The position numbers and the translations under genes are program-made. The notes beneath the pieces were generated by a model that did not search any database, had not been told where the DNA came from, and was given only the letters and a program-made list of their open reading frames with translations. From Nitrosophilus labii (GTDB taxonomy: Bacteria > Campylobacterota > Campylobacteria > Campylobacterales > Nitratiruptoraceae), in the NCBI RefSeq assembly GCF_014466985.1, contig NZ_AP022826.1:620001-684000 (forward strand): a stretch of DNA of 64,000 nt. Reading direction: 5' to 3'. The first letter of the stretch is position 1. The number at the start of each line of letters is the position of its first letter. Of the stretch, positions 1 to 8,945 are shown piece after piece.

Positions 1-1
1 A

Positions 2-535
2 AAAGCTAAAAAAGCAGGAATAGAGATAGAAGGTATTGATCTTAGTTTTAATATGGTCCAAAACGCTTTAAAAAAAGGAGTAAATGCTTATCATAAAGAC
101 TTATGTGAAGTTGATGATAAATATGATGCGGCAGTGGCTATTTTTGATGTTTTAAACTACCTTAACTCCGAAAATTTCAAAAAATTCCTCTGTTGTGTCG
201 ATAATGTTTTAGTAAAAAATGGCCATTTTATTTGCGATATAAATACTCTTTACGGTTTTGAAGAGATAGCGCAAGGGGTTGTCGCTATCGATAAAGATAA
301 TACTTTTATATCTATAGAGGCAGAGTTTGAAAATAAAGAGTTAAGAACTAAGATAGTAATGTTTGAAAAAGGGGATAACGGTTGCTATAAGAAAAGTAGA
401 GGAGAAATAGTACAATATTATCACGATATCGATAGCTTAAAAAGCTGTAAAGGTTTGAAACTTACGGACATGGATTTTATAGCACTTTTTTCCGATATTT
501 CAGATAAAGTAATATTAACTTACGAAAAGGTATAA
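2..535 (+). CDS. Class I SAM-dependent methyltransferase (5' end cut by window edge)
   Basis: The reading frame is open from base 2 with no start codon, so the N-terminus and probably the glycine-rich SAM loop lie outside the window; the first visible Met is at 53. What remains looks like the rest of a type 11/25 methyltransferase: the acidic strand 'IEGIDLSFNM' that normally contacts the SAM ribose, then 'YDAAVAIFDVLNYL', the usual post-motif II strand. The substrate cannot be told. The next gene begins 4 bases after the stop, so the two are probably co-transcribed. Fold assignment is fairly sure; function is unknown. Confidence 0.75.
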   Translation, partial: KAKKAGIEIEGIDLSFNMVQNALKKGVNAYHKDLCEVDDKYDAAVAIFDVLNYLNSENFKKFLCCVDNVLVKNGHFICDINTLYGFEEIAQGVVAIDKDNTFISIEAEFENKELRTKIVMFEKGDNGCYKKSRGEIVQYYHDIDSLKSCKGLKLTDMDFIALFSDISDKVILTYEKV

Positions 536-539
536 AAAA

Positions 540-2405
540 ATGGGGCTTTTTGGTTTTGGAAAAAATAAAAAAAAAGAAGAAAAAGCTGTAGCCGAAAATA
601 AAAAAGAGGAGAAATTAAGTAAAAGAAGCTATGATAGATATCATGTGCAAGGTCTTTATGTTCCAGGTTTTGGCGAAGTTTTAGATATTTCCAAAGCAGG
701 AGCGGCAATAAAAAAAGTAGAAGTAGATGAGATAAAAAGAGAGAGTATAGATATAGAGCTTGAAAATGTAGAGGTTAAAGCTAAGATAAAAAGACAGACT
801 CTAAAAGAGGTCGGAGTAAATTTCGAAGATGAGCTAAATACTGAAGAGATAATAAAAAAACATATTAGAAAACCTAAAAAATATATATTTAAAAACAAGA
901 TGCCCGTTTCAAAAATAGATTTTGACGAAGACGGGACACTTGAAAAGATAAAAGCTGTAATAAACTTGATGTTGGAGCTTGACGACCCAAATACTTCCGT
1001 AGAAAAGTTTAAAACTCACATAGAAGCACTACCAGTTTTAAGAGAAAAAATTTTAAAGAAAGCAAATACGGTAGAATCGGCAGGCAAATCTAAAATAGAA
1101 AATGTTACTACAGCTATTACTAGAATAGGTTTTGAAGAGACTAAAAAGGTTGTGTATAATTATATTAATGCTCAAATATCATTATCAAATGAAAATTTTA
1201 CAAACTTTGAGCATTATGAGTTTTATAACATTTTAAAATCTTCTATTTTTAAAAAACTTGCTCCTCTTTTTTCTTTTAGAGATATTAGAAGCGAAGGTAG
1301 ATCGCTCTTGACTACAGATATTATAGGAATAGAGCTTTTGATAAATATAGCTCCAAAAGATTTTAAAAATATATACAAATCTCCAAAAGAGCTTTACTCT
1401 TATACCTCTAGAATATATGAAGAAAAAATTTTCGGTATTAATTTTTTAGATGTAAATAGAGACTATTTTGTAAATCGTCTAGGACTATTTAGATATCTAT
1501 ATGATGGATATATATTGGCTCATTTATCTCGTCATCCATATCTTGAGTTTAGTAACGATTTTAATATAATGTTAAGTTCTAGAAAACTTAGATTTTCCTA
1601 TATAGCATATTTGACAATTTTGGCTTTGGAGTTTATCTTATCTAAAGATAAAAAGAGTGGAACTATATTTTTAAATAGATTAAAAAGATTCGGGCTTGAT
1701 AGTTCTAAAGCACTATCTTTTTTAAATGAAACCATATTTGAGGCAAATGAGATTCTTGAAAAGTTAGAAGTCGAAAATAAAATTAGACCTGTATCATATC
1801 CCAATATAGCTTTGGGGGTAGAAAAAAGTTTTGGCAAGGAGCTTCATATTTCTGCTTTTATAGAAAAGATGGATTTTGTATCGAAAAATGGGGTAAAAAG
1901 AATCGCTTTTAGGTATGAAGATCCTTTTTGTGCAATGATGTTTATAGATAATGCTTTAAACTCTTTAGAGTTTAACTTCTATGATTTGCCCTTTTGTATC
2001 GTACCATCGCAAAATCTTAAAGATGATGAGTTAAAAATAGAAACATTTAACGGTTTTGACTTGGTGATTTTTAAAGATATAGAAAAACTTCCGAAAAATA
2101 TTATGGATGACTTTTTAAAATTGTGGAAAGATTTTGAAGGTAAGATTTTTGTGACATATAGTGCTTACTCAATGATCGATTTTAACCAAAAAAAGCTGCA
2201 CTCCCTATTTAAAGACTATATTATAGAGATACCTTCTTGTTTTGATCATAAATATATTTATAAATCGATGTTGGAAATAGCATGTAGTGAACTAAATAAA
2301 GATTTAAATATGAATATATGTTCTGTTTCCGAATTTTTAAATGATGTTTATTCGATTGATTCAATATATAAAGTAGGCGTGGAGAAATTTTTTAGAGAGT
2401 CTTAA
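540..2405 (+). CDS. PilZ-HDOD protein with AAA-like C-terminal region
   Basis: A 621-residue cytosolic protein. Residues 1-28 are a lysine-rich tail. Residues 29-110 form a PilZ c-di-GMP-binding domain: R29xxxR33 followed by 'DISKAG' at 49-54, the two parts of the PilZ signature. Residues about 135-330 resemble an HDOD domain ('LPVLREKILKKANT', then 'ITRIGFEETKKVV'), a fold related to HD hydrolases but without catalytic histidines and used in signalling. The last 170 residues include 'FDLVIFKDIEKLP' and 'GKIFVTYSA', which look like Walker B and sensor 1 strands of an AAA+ module, but I see no Walker A loop. The likely role is a c-di-GMP-responsive scaffold or regulator. The C-terminal assignment is my inference. 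Confidence 0.75.
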   Translation: MGLFGFGKNKKKEEKAVAENKKEEKLSKRSYDRYHVQGLYVPGFGEVLDISKAGAAIKKVEVDEIKRESIDIELENVEVKAKIKRQTLKEVGVNFEDELNTEEIIKKHIRKPKKYIFKNKMPVSKIDFDEDGTLEKIKAVINLMLELDDPNTSVEKFKTHIEALPVLREKILKKANTVESAGKSKIENVTTAITRIGFEETKKVVYNYINAQISLSNENFTNFEHYEFYNILKSSIFKKLAPLFSFRDIRSEGRSLLTTDIIGIELLINIAPKDFKNIYKSPKELYSYTSRIYEEKIFGINFLDVNRDYFVNRLGLFRYLYDGYILAHLSRHPYLEFSNDFNIMLSSRKLRFSYIAYLTILALEFILSKDKKSGTIFLNRLKRFGLDSSKALSFLNETIFEANEILEKLEVENKIRPVSYPNIALGVEKSFGKELHISAFIEKMDFVSKNGVKRIAFRYEDPFCAMMFIDNALNSLEFNFYDLPFCIVPSQNLKDDELKIETFNGFDLVIFKDIEKLPKNIMDDFLKLWKDFEGKIFVTYSAYSMIDFNQKKLHSLFKDYIIEIPSCFDHKYIYKSMLEIACSELNKDLNMNICSVSEFLNDVYSIDSIYKVGVEKFFRES

Positions 2406-2425
2406 AGGAGCAAAAGCTCCTTTAA
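2402..2425. terminator. Bidirectional hairpin between convergent genes
   Basis: A perfect 10-bp stem (2402-2411 with 2416-2425, arm TTAAAGGAGC) with an AAAA loop sits exactly between the PilZ-HDOD gene and rpsR, which converge. The stem contains the stop codon of the former. A/T runs flank both sides, so it could end transcription from either direction. Confidence 0.75.
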
Positions 2426-2426
2426 A

Positions 2427-2699
2427 TTAAAACAGAGGCTTAATCTCTTCAAATGGATTTGCGATAACTCTTTTTCTATCAACTATATATGGAACGATAG
2501 CAGCGTGTCTTGCTCTTTTGATAGCCTCTTCTACCATCTCTTGATGTTTTTTACAGTTTCCTGTAAGACGTCTAGGCATAATTTTATATCTCTCACTTAA
2601 AGAGTGTTTTATAAGCTCCACATCTTTATAGTCTATAAACGTAACTTTAGCTTCGCAATATTTACAATATCTTTTTTTGAACTTTCTTTTTTCTGCCAT
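2427..2699 (-). CDS. rpsR: 30S ribosomal protein S18
   Basis: A 90-residue small-subunit protein with the S18 signature '[13 protein letters not shown]', which with S6 binds the central domain of 16S rRNA. It keeps Cys at 'CKYC' and 'GNC', so it may be a zinc-binding (C+) form. A clear Shine-Dalgarno (TAGGAG) precedes the ATG. It is the last gene of rpsF-ssb-rpsR, 13 bases after ssb, an order conserved in many bacteria. Confidence 0.97.
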   Translation of the reverse strand: MAEKRKFKKRYCKYCEAKVTFIDYKDVELIKHSLSERYKIMPRRLTGNCKKHQEMVEEAIKRARHAAIVPYIVDRKRVIANPFEEIKPLF

Positions 2700-2712
2700 A
2701 ATTATCTCCTAA

Positions 2713-3177
2713 CTAAAATGGTATTTCGTCATCTTCAATATCAATTTCTGGAATTTCCGGTTTAGAAGCTGTTTTTTGGTACTCGCTTTGAACCGGCCTT
2801 TGGCTGTTTGCTTCTGAAGTCGGTTCAGCAATAGGGCTTATTGTCTGTTCCTCTCTTCCCCCTATCATCTGTAAGTTATCCACAGCAACTGAGTGTTTGC
2901 TTCTTTTTTGTCCAGAAGAGTCAACCCACTGCTCGAAAACAAGCCTTCCTTCTATAAGAACTTTTCTACCTTTAGAAAGGTATTGGTTGGCAATCTCCGC
3001 AGCTCTACCAAAAAGAGTGATGTCTATAAAGCAGACCTCCTCTTTTTGTTCTCCTGTTTGAGTTTTGAATCTTCTGTTGGTGGCTATGGCCGTTTTTGCT
3101 ATAGCCGTGCCGTTTTGGGTATATCTAAGCTCTATATCTCTTGTGAGATTTCCGAGCAGTACGACTCTGTTATACAT
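2713..3177 (-). CDS. ssb: Single-stranded DNA-binding protein
   Basis: A 154-residue protein with an N-terminal OB fold ('MYNRVVLLGNLTRDIELRY', residues 1-105), a flexible Gln/Ser/Pro-rich linker, and the acidic tip ending DDEIPF that recruits replication and repair enzymes. It coats single-stranded DNA as a homotetramer. It lies between rpsF and rpsR with AGGAAA upstream of the ATG. Length and tip are typical, and nothing is missing. Confidence 0.97.
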   Translation of the reverse strand: MYNRVVLLGNLTRDIELRYTQNGTAIAKTAIATNRRFKTQTGEQKEEVCFIDITLFGRAAEIANQYLSKGRKVLIEGRLVFEQWVDSSGQKRSKHSVAVDNLQMIGGREEQTISPIAEPTSEANSQRPVQSEYQKTASKPEIPEIDIEDDEIPF

Positions 3178-3189
3178 AGTTATTTCCTG

Positions 3190-3555
3190 TTATTTGGCTG
3201 CTTCTTCAGTTGCTTTAGTCTGTTTTTGTGCTTTTTGAACCATTCTTTCCCAAGCCGCTATATCTTTTTTAGTTTCATATTTGATAGTCAAAAATCTTAT
3301 AACATCTTCCGTGATTCTGTAGATTCTCTCTAGCTCTCTAACAGTTTGTGAAGGTGCTTTGAAATATATAACAAAGTAGTGTCCTCTTTCAAACTTCTGT
3401 ATAGGATAAGCAAGTCTTCTTACACCAAAGTCTTCATACCCGGCTACTTCGCCACCATTTTTTTCTATAACTTCTTTTATGAAGTTAAATCTTGCCTGAG
3501 TCTCTTCTTCAGTAAGAGTAGGCTTTAACACAAAAAGTGTTTCGTAATATCTCAT
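3190..3555 (-). CDS. rpsF: 30S ribosomal protein S6
   Basis: A 121-residue protein starting [14 protein letters not shown], the S6 family N-terminus. It has a ferredoxin-like core to about residue 95 and a charged Lys/Ala/Glu tail. It is the first gene of the S6-SSB-S18 operon. The leader carries a GC-rich hairpin (3579-3591) that may be the S6:S18 autoregulatory site. Confidence 0.96.
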   Translation of the reverse strand: MRYYETLFVLKPTLTEEETQARFNFIKEVIEKNGGEVAGYEDFGVRRLAYPIQKFERGHYFVIYFKAPSQTVRELERIYRITEDVIRFLTIKYETKKDIAAWERMVQKAQKQTKATEEAAK

Positions 3556-3578
3556 CTTTTCTCCTTTTGGCTATATAT

Positions 3579-3591
3579 CCGGCAAAGCCGG
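3579..3591 (-). promoter_or_regulatory. Hairpin in rpsF leader, possible S6:S18 autoregulatory element
   Basis: On the minus strand the leader contains a 5-bp CCGGC/GCCGG stem with a short loop, about 24 bases upstream of the rpsF start. The S6:S18 complex is known to bind a conserved CCG-containing structure in rpsF leaders of many bacteria. Position and CCG content suggest the same here, but I cannot align it to the published consensus. Confidence 0.4.
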
Positions 3592-3598
3592 CAAGGTT

Positions 3599-3618
3599 AT
3601 TTTAGATTACTCTAAAAT
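3599..3618. terminator. Small hairpin between holA and rpsF
   Basis: A perfect 8-bp AT-rich stem (ATTTTAGA, 3599-3606 with 3611-3618) with a 4-base loop, just downstream of the holA stop on the minus strand and upstream of the rpsF leader. It could partly terminate holA transcription. The stem is weak. Confidence 0.4.
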
Positions 3619-3632
3619 AGGTGCTGATGTTA

Positions 3633-4610
3633 TCATAACAAAGCTTGTATTTTTATTAAAGTTGAAAATAAATAACTCTTTTTTTCTATATTGGAAACAC
3701 TTTTTAGGACGAGTTCACTATCTTGAAGAGCTTTAAAAATATCCAAGAAATTTTGTTCTTTTAGTTTTATAGCTAATTGCACCCTCTCTTTTTCGATCTG
3801 AGGTGGAAGTTTATAGCCCAAAACCTCACGTGAATCGAATCTTCCGTTAAGTTTGATGTATGAATGAAACATAAAAAGTTGCTGTAAAAAATTTTCCAGG
3901 CCCAAAATAACTCTGATTTCGTTTATCTCTTCCTCTTCTAACTTTTTTAAAATTTTCAAAATAGGCTTTTTATTTAAAAGATCAATATAAAATTTTTCAA
4001 GATTGATGGTATTAAGAGGATAGACAAGTTCATCTATCTCCTTTGAGCCTATTTTTTCTTTATTTATTGACAATTTTTCAAGTTCTTTCAAAGCCAACTC
4101 TATATTTATATCAAGCCATAAAAGAAGATGGTTAAGAGAGTAGTTGTCTATATCTATCCCTTTTTTTTGCGCAAATGCGGAAAGTATGGCTTGTGCTTCA
4201 TAGAGAGTTGCCTTAAAAAATCTAACACTTTGAGCTCTTTTTTTCTTATCGAATGATTTTTCCACTTTTTTTGCATCGTTTGAGTAGAGTTCAAATATAA
4301 AAAAACTGTTTTCGTTTTTGTTGCAAATATCTACTAAAGTATCAAGTTCGTTTTTTGGCAACAATTTTTCATGTTTGATGATTAAAAGATTGGTATCTCC
4401 AAACAAAGATGATTGAGAAAGATAGTTTTTTGCCCCCTCGAAACTGTATTCGTCAAAATAGTAAACCAATCTATTCTCTTTGTCAGGAGAGAGTAGTTGG
4501 GCAATCTTGTTAGAGTATTCCTTTATATAAAAAGGCTCTTCGCCATAAAGCAGTATAGATTTTAGATTGTATCCTTTGTTTAAAAGCTCGTCTAGGGCTT
4601 TTTTGTACAT
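3633..4610 (-). CDS. holA: DNA polymerase III subunit delta
   Basis: A clamp-loader subunit that opens the beta clamp; it has a AAA+-like N-terminal fold without nucleotide-binding motifs. The open frame runs upstream to a GTG at 4670, but I place the start at the ATG at 4610. AAAGG lies correctly upstream there, and the product then begins MYKKALDELL, the form expected for epsilonproteobacterial HolA, giving 325 residues. 'SILLYGEEPFYIKEY' and 'NLLIIKHEKLLPK' are family landmarks. It is followed on the minus strand by the rpsF operon and preceded by rnr. Confidence 0.88.
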   Translation of the reverse strand: MYKKALDELLNKGYNLKSILLYGEEPFYIKEYSNKIAQLLSPDKENRLVYYFDEYSFEGAKNYLSQSSLFGDTNLLIIKHEKLLPKNELDTLVDICNKNENSFFIFELYSNDAKKVEKSFDKKKRAQSVRFFKATLYEAQAILSAFAQKKGIDIDNYSLNHLLLWLDINIELALKELEKLSINKEKIGSKEIDELVYPLNTINLEKFYIDLLNKKPILKILKKLEEEEINEIRVILGLENFLQQLFMFHSYIKLNGRFDSREVLGYKLPPQIEKERVQLAIKLKEQNFLDIFKALQDSELVLKSVSNIEKKSYLFSTLIKIQALL

Positions 4611-4717
4611 AAGTTGCCTTTGTTTACTTAATTTTCCAATGGAATGCTCTGAAAAATTACCAAATTTCACTCAGGTGAGTTAAAATTTTCTATTAAATTT
4701 GTAATTTTGCAGAAATC

Positions 4718-6667
4718 TCAATTTATAATTGATGAATCTTCTTCAACCCTTCTTGTAATTTTCCCTATAATTTTTGTAGTAGCGATATCGGCATCTATAA
4801 TTTCAATGTATAGCTTATCAAAAAGTTCCACATCCACTTTCGGTAGAAATACTCTAGCTCCAGCTATTTCATCTTCAATTACCGCAATAGGTGTAGATTC
4901 CGGATCGGTAACTATAGCAAAAAACTCTTTTTTGATATTTTCTTTAGCCCATCTAGCAAATTTTCTATCCATAAAATCCCACTCTACTTTTGCGGCTTCA
5001 CGCTCTAGTTCACTTATTTTAACCGTTAGTGGTTCAATGTTTCTCATAATGAAATCTAACCGTTTTTTATCGTTTTTTAAGATAGCTTTTAAAAGCCTGT
5101 GAAGCGTAAGATCGGAATACCTTCTAATAGGCGAGGTAAAATGGGTATACGCTTCAAATCCTAGACCGAAATGGCCTATATTTTCAGCCGTATAAGCTGC
5201 CTGTTTTTGCGTTCTTATTAAAAGTTTGTCAACATATTGTTTGATATTTTTTTCACTTGCTTGTTCTTGAATCGATAAAAATAGAGAGTGTAACGATTTG
5301 AACTCTTTTGTAAAAATTCCTATGGTTGCTAGTTCGTTTAAAAGTTCTTCGATTTTTTCTGGACTCGGTTCTTCATGTGTTCTAAAGATTCCGTATTCGA
5401 ACATTTTAGCGGCGGCTTTGTTGGCCAAAAGCATACAATCTTCTATTAAAGCGTGTGAGGGGGTGTCTGTTTCGATATGTGTAGCGAGAAGATTATGGTT
5501 ATCATCTAACTCCATTCTTATTTCAGGATTTGAAAACTCAAATCCTTTTTGAAGCCTTTTTTCTCTTATTTTTGAGGTAAGTTTGTAAAGAGGAAGAAGA
5601 AACTCCAAAATCTCTTTGTCTGTTTCGTCTAAATTATCAAATTTTCCATCTAAAAACTCATCGACTCTGTCATAGCTATATTTTCTTCTAGATTTTATTA
5701 TTGCGTCAAAAAACTCCTCATTTTTGGGTTCTAAATTTTCATCTAGTATTATTTTACACACAAATGCTAGTCTTAAAACGTCTGGTTTTAAAGAGCAAAC
5801 CCCTTCACTTAACGCTTTTGGCAGCATAGGTATTGATTTATGGGGAAAATAGATAGAAAAACCTCTCTCTTTTGCTTCCTTGTCTATATGTCCGTACATT
5901 GTTACATATTCGCTTACATCCGCAATAGCTACATATAGCGTATTCTCTTTTATATCGTAATATATCGCATCGTCATGATCTTTTGCAGTTACAGGATCTA
6001 TAGTGCAAAATGGCAGATGTGAAAGATCTACTCTTTCAGGATAGAGCTCAGGTTCAATGTAGTCAGGATACGCTTTTGCTTCAAGTTCGGCTTCAGCTGA
6101 AAACTCCTCTTTTTTGTTATATAGAGCCAAAGAGATTTTTTCATCAACTTTTGGATCATCCAAAACACCTAAAATTTCAGTAATTATCTGATGTTCATTG
6201 TCTATTTTTGCTACCGTTTTATCAGGGAGTTTTTTTAAAGATTTTTTTGAAGCTTTAACAGCAAGCGGTAGGGCGGTTTTTATATTTAAAAACTGCAGTT
6301 TTTCGGCATCAAAGACTCCTACGCTAAATTTAAATGCTTTTTGGACTATAAAAACTACCTTAGCCGAAGGTCTTCCTTTTGATTTGAAGATCCTTTTTGC
6401 TATGACTAAATCCCCTTTAGCGGCACCATTTAAATGTTCTGGCTCTATCAAAAGATCTTTTGCCTTAATGCCAATTTGCTCTAGATATCCAGTTCCGTTT
6501 CTGGAGATATCTACTTTTCCTACTCTGTATCTGGAGCTGATTTTTAAAACTTTTCCGTCATCTTTTACGATTTTAAGTTTTATAAGTTCGTTTACCAAAG
6601 GCCAGTCACTTCTTGGGACATCTTTTTTCAAAATACCTTTGATAAGTTTTATCATTAATTCTTTCAT
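4718..6667 (-). CDS. rnr: Ribonuclease R (VacB/RNB family)
   Basis: A 649-residue 3'-5' exoribonuclease that degrades structured RNA. The RNB core contains the metal-binding motif 'DPVTAKDHDDAIYY' (about residues 224-237), followed by 'LYVAIADVSEYV', and 'HFTSPIRRYSDLTLHR' near 515, all typical. N-terminal OB-type domains and a C-terminal S1-like segment flank it. The common Phe of the DxxDxDD motif is His here. A Shine-Dalgarno AGGAAA precedes the ATG. holA follows after a gap of about 100 bases. Confidence 0.95.
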   Translation of the reverse strand: MKELMIKLIKGILKKDVPRSDWPLVNELIKLKIVKDDGKVLKISSRYRVGKVDISRNGTGYLEQIGIKAKDLLIEPEHLNGAAKGDLVIAKRIFKSKGRPSAKVVFIVQKAFKFSVGVFDAEKLQFLNIKTALPLAVKASKKSLKKLPDKTVAKIDNEHQIITEILGVLDDPKVDEKISLALYNKKEEFSAEAELEAKAYPDYIEPELYPERVDLSHLPFCTIDPVTAKDHDDAIYYDIKENTLYVAIADVSEYVTMYGHIDKEAKERGFSIYFPHKSIPMLPKALSEGVCSLKPDVLRLAFVCKIILDENLEPKNEEFFDAIIKSRRKYSYDRVDEFLDGKFDNLDETDKEILEFLLPLYKLTSKIREKRLQKGFEFSNPEIRMELDDNHNLLATHIETDTPSHALIEDCMLLANKAAAKMFEYGIFRTHEEPSPEKIEELLNELATIGIFTKEFKSLHSLFLSIQEQASEKNIKQYVDKLLIRTQKQAAYTAENIGHFGLGFEAYTHFTSPIRRYSDLTLHRLLKAILKNDKKRLDFIMRNIEPLTVKISELEREAAKVEWDFMDRKFARWAKENIKKEFFAIVTDPESTPIAVIEDEIAGARVFLPKVDVELFDKLYIEIIDADIATTKIIGKITRRVEEDSSIIN

Positions 6668-6720
6668 CTTTTTCCTATGTTTGATTTTTCCAAATTGAAC
6701 GATTTACTATGCATAATTAA

Positions 6721-7825
<1,105 letters not shown>

Positions 7826-7827
<2 letters not shown>

Positions 7828-7851
7828 ACAAAGAGCTCTTGCTCTTTGTTT
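7826..7851 (+). terminator. Hairpin at the end of ilvC
   Basis: A perfect 11-bp stem (AAACAAAGAGC, 7826-7836 with 7841-7851) with a 4-base loop begins inside the ilvC stop codon. There is no long T tract, so it may be a terminator or a 3'-protecting structure rather than a full stop. Confidence 0.65.
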
Positions 7852-7866
7852 AAATGAGAATAGAAT

Positions 7867-8850
7867 TTGGCTAAAAGAAAGAAAAGAGCCTATCAAAAAA
7901 GAAAAACTACAAAAAAATTCAATCTTCAATATCTAAATCTAAAAATCTTTTTTTTAATTTTAGTAGTTTTTTTATTTTCTGGTATAAGTGGTTACATTTT
8001 TTATAAAATAGGATTTGATAAAGGGTACGAGAAAGCCTCTTTGATTGCTAAAAGTAAGATAGAGGCAATAAAAAATGAGGAAAATCGAGCTCTGCAAAAA
8101 CATTTAAAAGAGTATATGTCTGAAATAAAAGATTATAAGCAAAATGTTTATAAAGAGATTAAAGAGAAAAAAGAGATAGAACAAAAAGTTTTTGTCACTA
8201 AACCTAAACTGGCGATTATTATAGATGATGTAGCTTTTTACTACCAGGTAAAGGAGTTAAAATCGTTAGATTTTCCAATAAACCCTTCTTTGTTTCCGCC
8301 AAGTAACAGGCATCCTAATACTCCAAAATATGCAAAAGAGTTTAAATTTTATATGGTTCATTTGCCATTGGAAGCTAAAAATTTTTCATCTGCGGAAGCA
8401 CAAACGCTTTTGACCACTTCTACTTATAATGAGATAGAAGATAGAATAAAATATATAAAAAAGTGGTTTCCCGAGGTGAAATATTTAAACAATCATACGG
8501 GTAGTGCGTTTACTGCCGATAAAGAGGCGATGAAAAGGTTGATAACGGTTTTGCGAAAGTATGGATTGAAGTTTATTGATAGTAGAACAACCGCTTTAAC
8601 CAAAGTGGAAGTTGTAGAAAAGGAGTTTGGAGAAAAGTATCTTGCAAGAGATGTTTTTTTAGATAATGAACAAAATATCGACTATATAAAAGGTCAGCTA
8701 AAAAAAGCCGTCAAAATAGCAAAAAAAAGAGGTTACGCCATCGCTATCGGTCATCCACATCCAAAAACTATCGAAGCTTTAAGAAAGTCTAAAGATATTT
8801 TAAAAGAAGTGAAGTTAGTATATATTGATGAGTTAGATATAAAACATTAG
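7867..8850 (+). CDS. Divergent polysaccharide deacetylase (YibQ/DUF610 family)
   Basis: A 327-residue protein with a basic N-terminus, one membrane segment (about residues 26-48) and a short coiled stretch, leaving the C-terminal domain outside the membrane. Landmarks of the divergent polysaccharide deacetylase family are 'KLAIIIDDVAF', 'FYMVHLPLEA', 'NNHTGSAFTAD', 'FIDSRTTA' and 'GYAIAIGHPHPKTI'. The family adopts the carbohydrate esterase 4 fold; its substrate is not established. The start is a TTG right after the ilvC hairpin. An ilvC-YibQ-dprA order also occurs in Campylobacter as I recall it. Confidence 0.85.
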   Translation: MAKRKKRAYQKRKTTKKFNLQYLNLKIFFLILVVFLFSGISGYIFYKIGFDKGYEKASLIAKSKIEAIKNEENRALQKHLKEYMSEIKDYKQNVYKEIKEKKEIEQKVFVTKPKLAIIIDDVAFYYQVKELKSLDFPINPSLFPPSNRHPNTPKYAKEFKFYMVHLPLEAKNFSSAEAQTLLTTSTYNEIEDRIKYIKKWFPEVKYLNNHTGSAFTADKEAMKRLITVLRKYGLKFIDSRTTALTKVEVVEKEFGEKYLARDVFLDNEQNIDYIKGQLKKAVKIAKKRGYAIAIGHPHPKTIEALRKSKDILKEVKLVYIDELDIKH

Positions 8851-8856
8851 TAATTG

Positions 8857-8925
8857 GTATATTGGTTATTTGTATATTGAGAAGATGCAAAAATAGTAAA
8901 CTAATATACAAATACACCAATATAC
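8857..8925. repeat. Imperfect AT-rich inverted repeat
   Basis: Arms 8857-8878 and 8903-8925 are inverted copies with one single-base bulge, separated by 24 bases. They use a restricted vocabulary (GTATATTGGT, ATTTGTATATT). The repeat fills the gap between the YibQ-like gene and the SLC13 gene. It may act as a terminator, but it resembles in kind the low-complexity repeats at 22001 and 23316. Confidence 0.8.
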
Positions 8926-8945
8926 TAAAGAAATAAAGGCAAATT

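Noticed and set aside
2893-3333. 146-codon open frame on the plus strand opposite ssb and rpsF
   Set aside because: It lies fully antisense to two certain genes, has Ser/Phe/Leu-rich shadow composition, and no Shine-Dalgarno.
6198-6698. 166-codon open frame opposite rnr
   Set aside because: Antisense to the ribonuclease R coding sequence, with mirror-image composition and no family resemblance.
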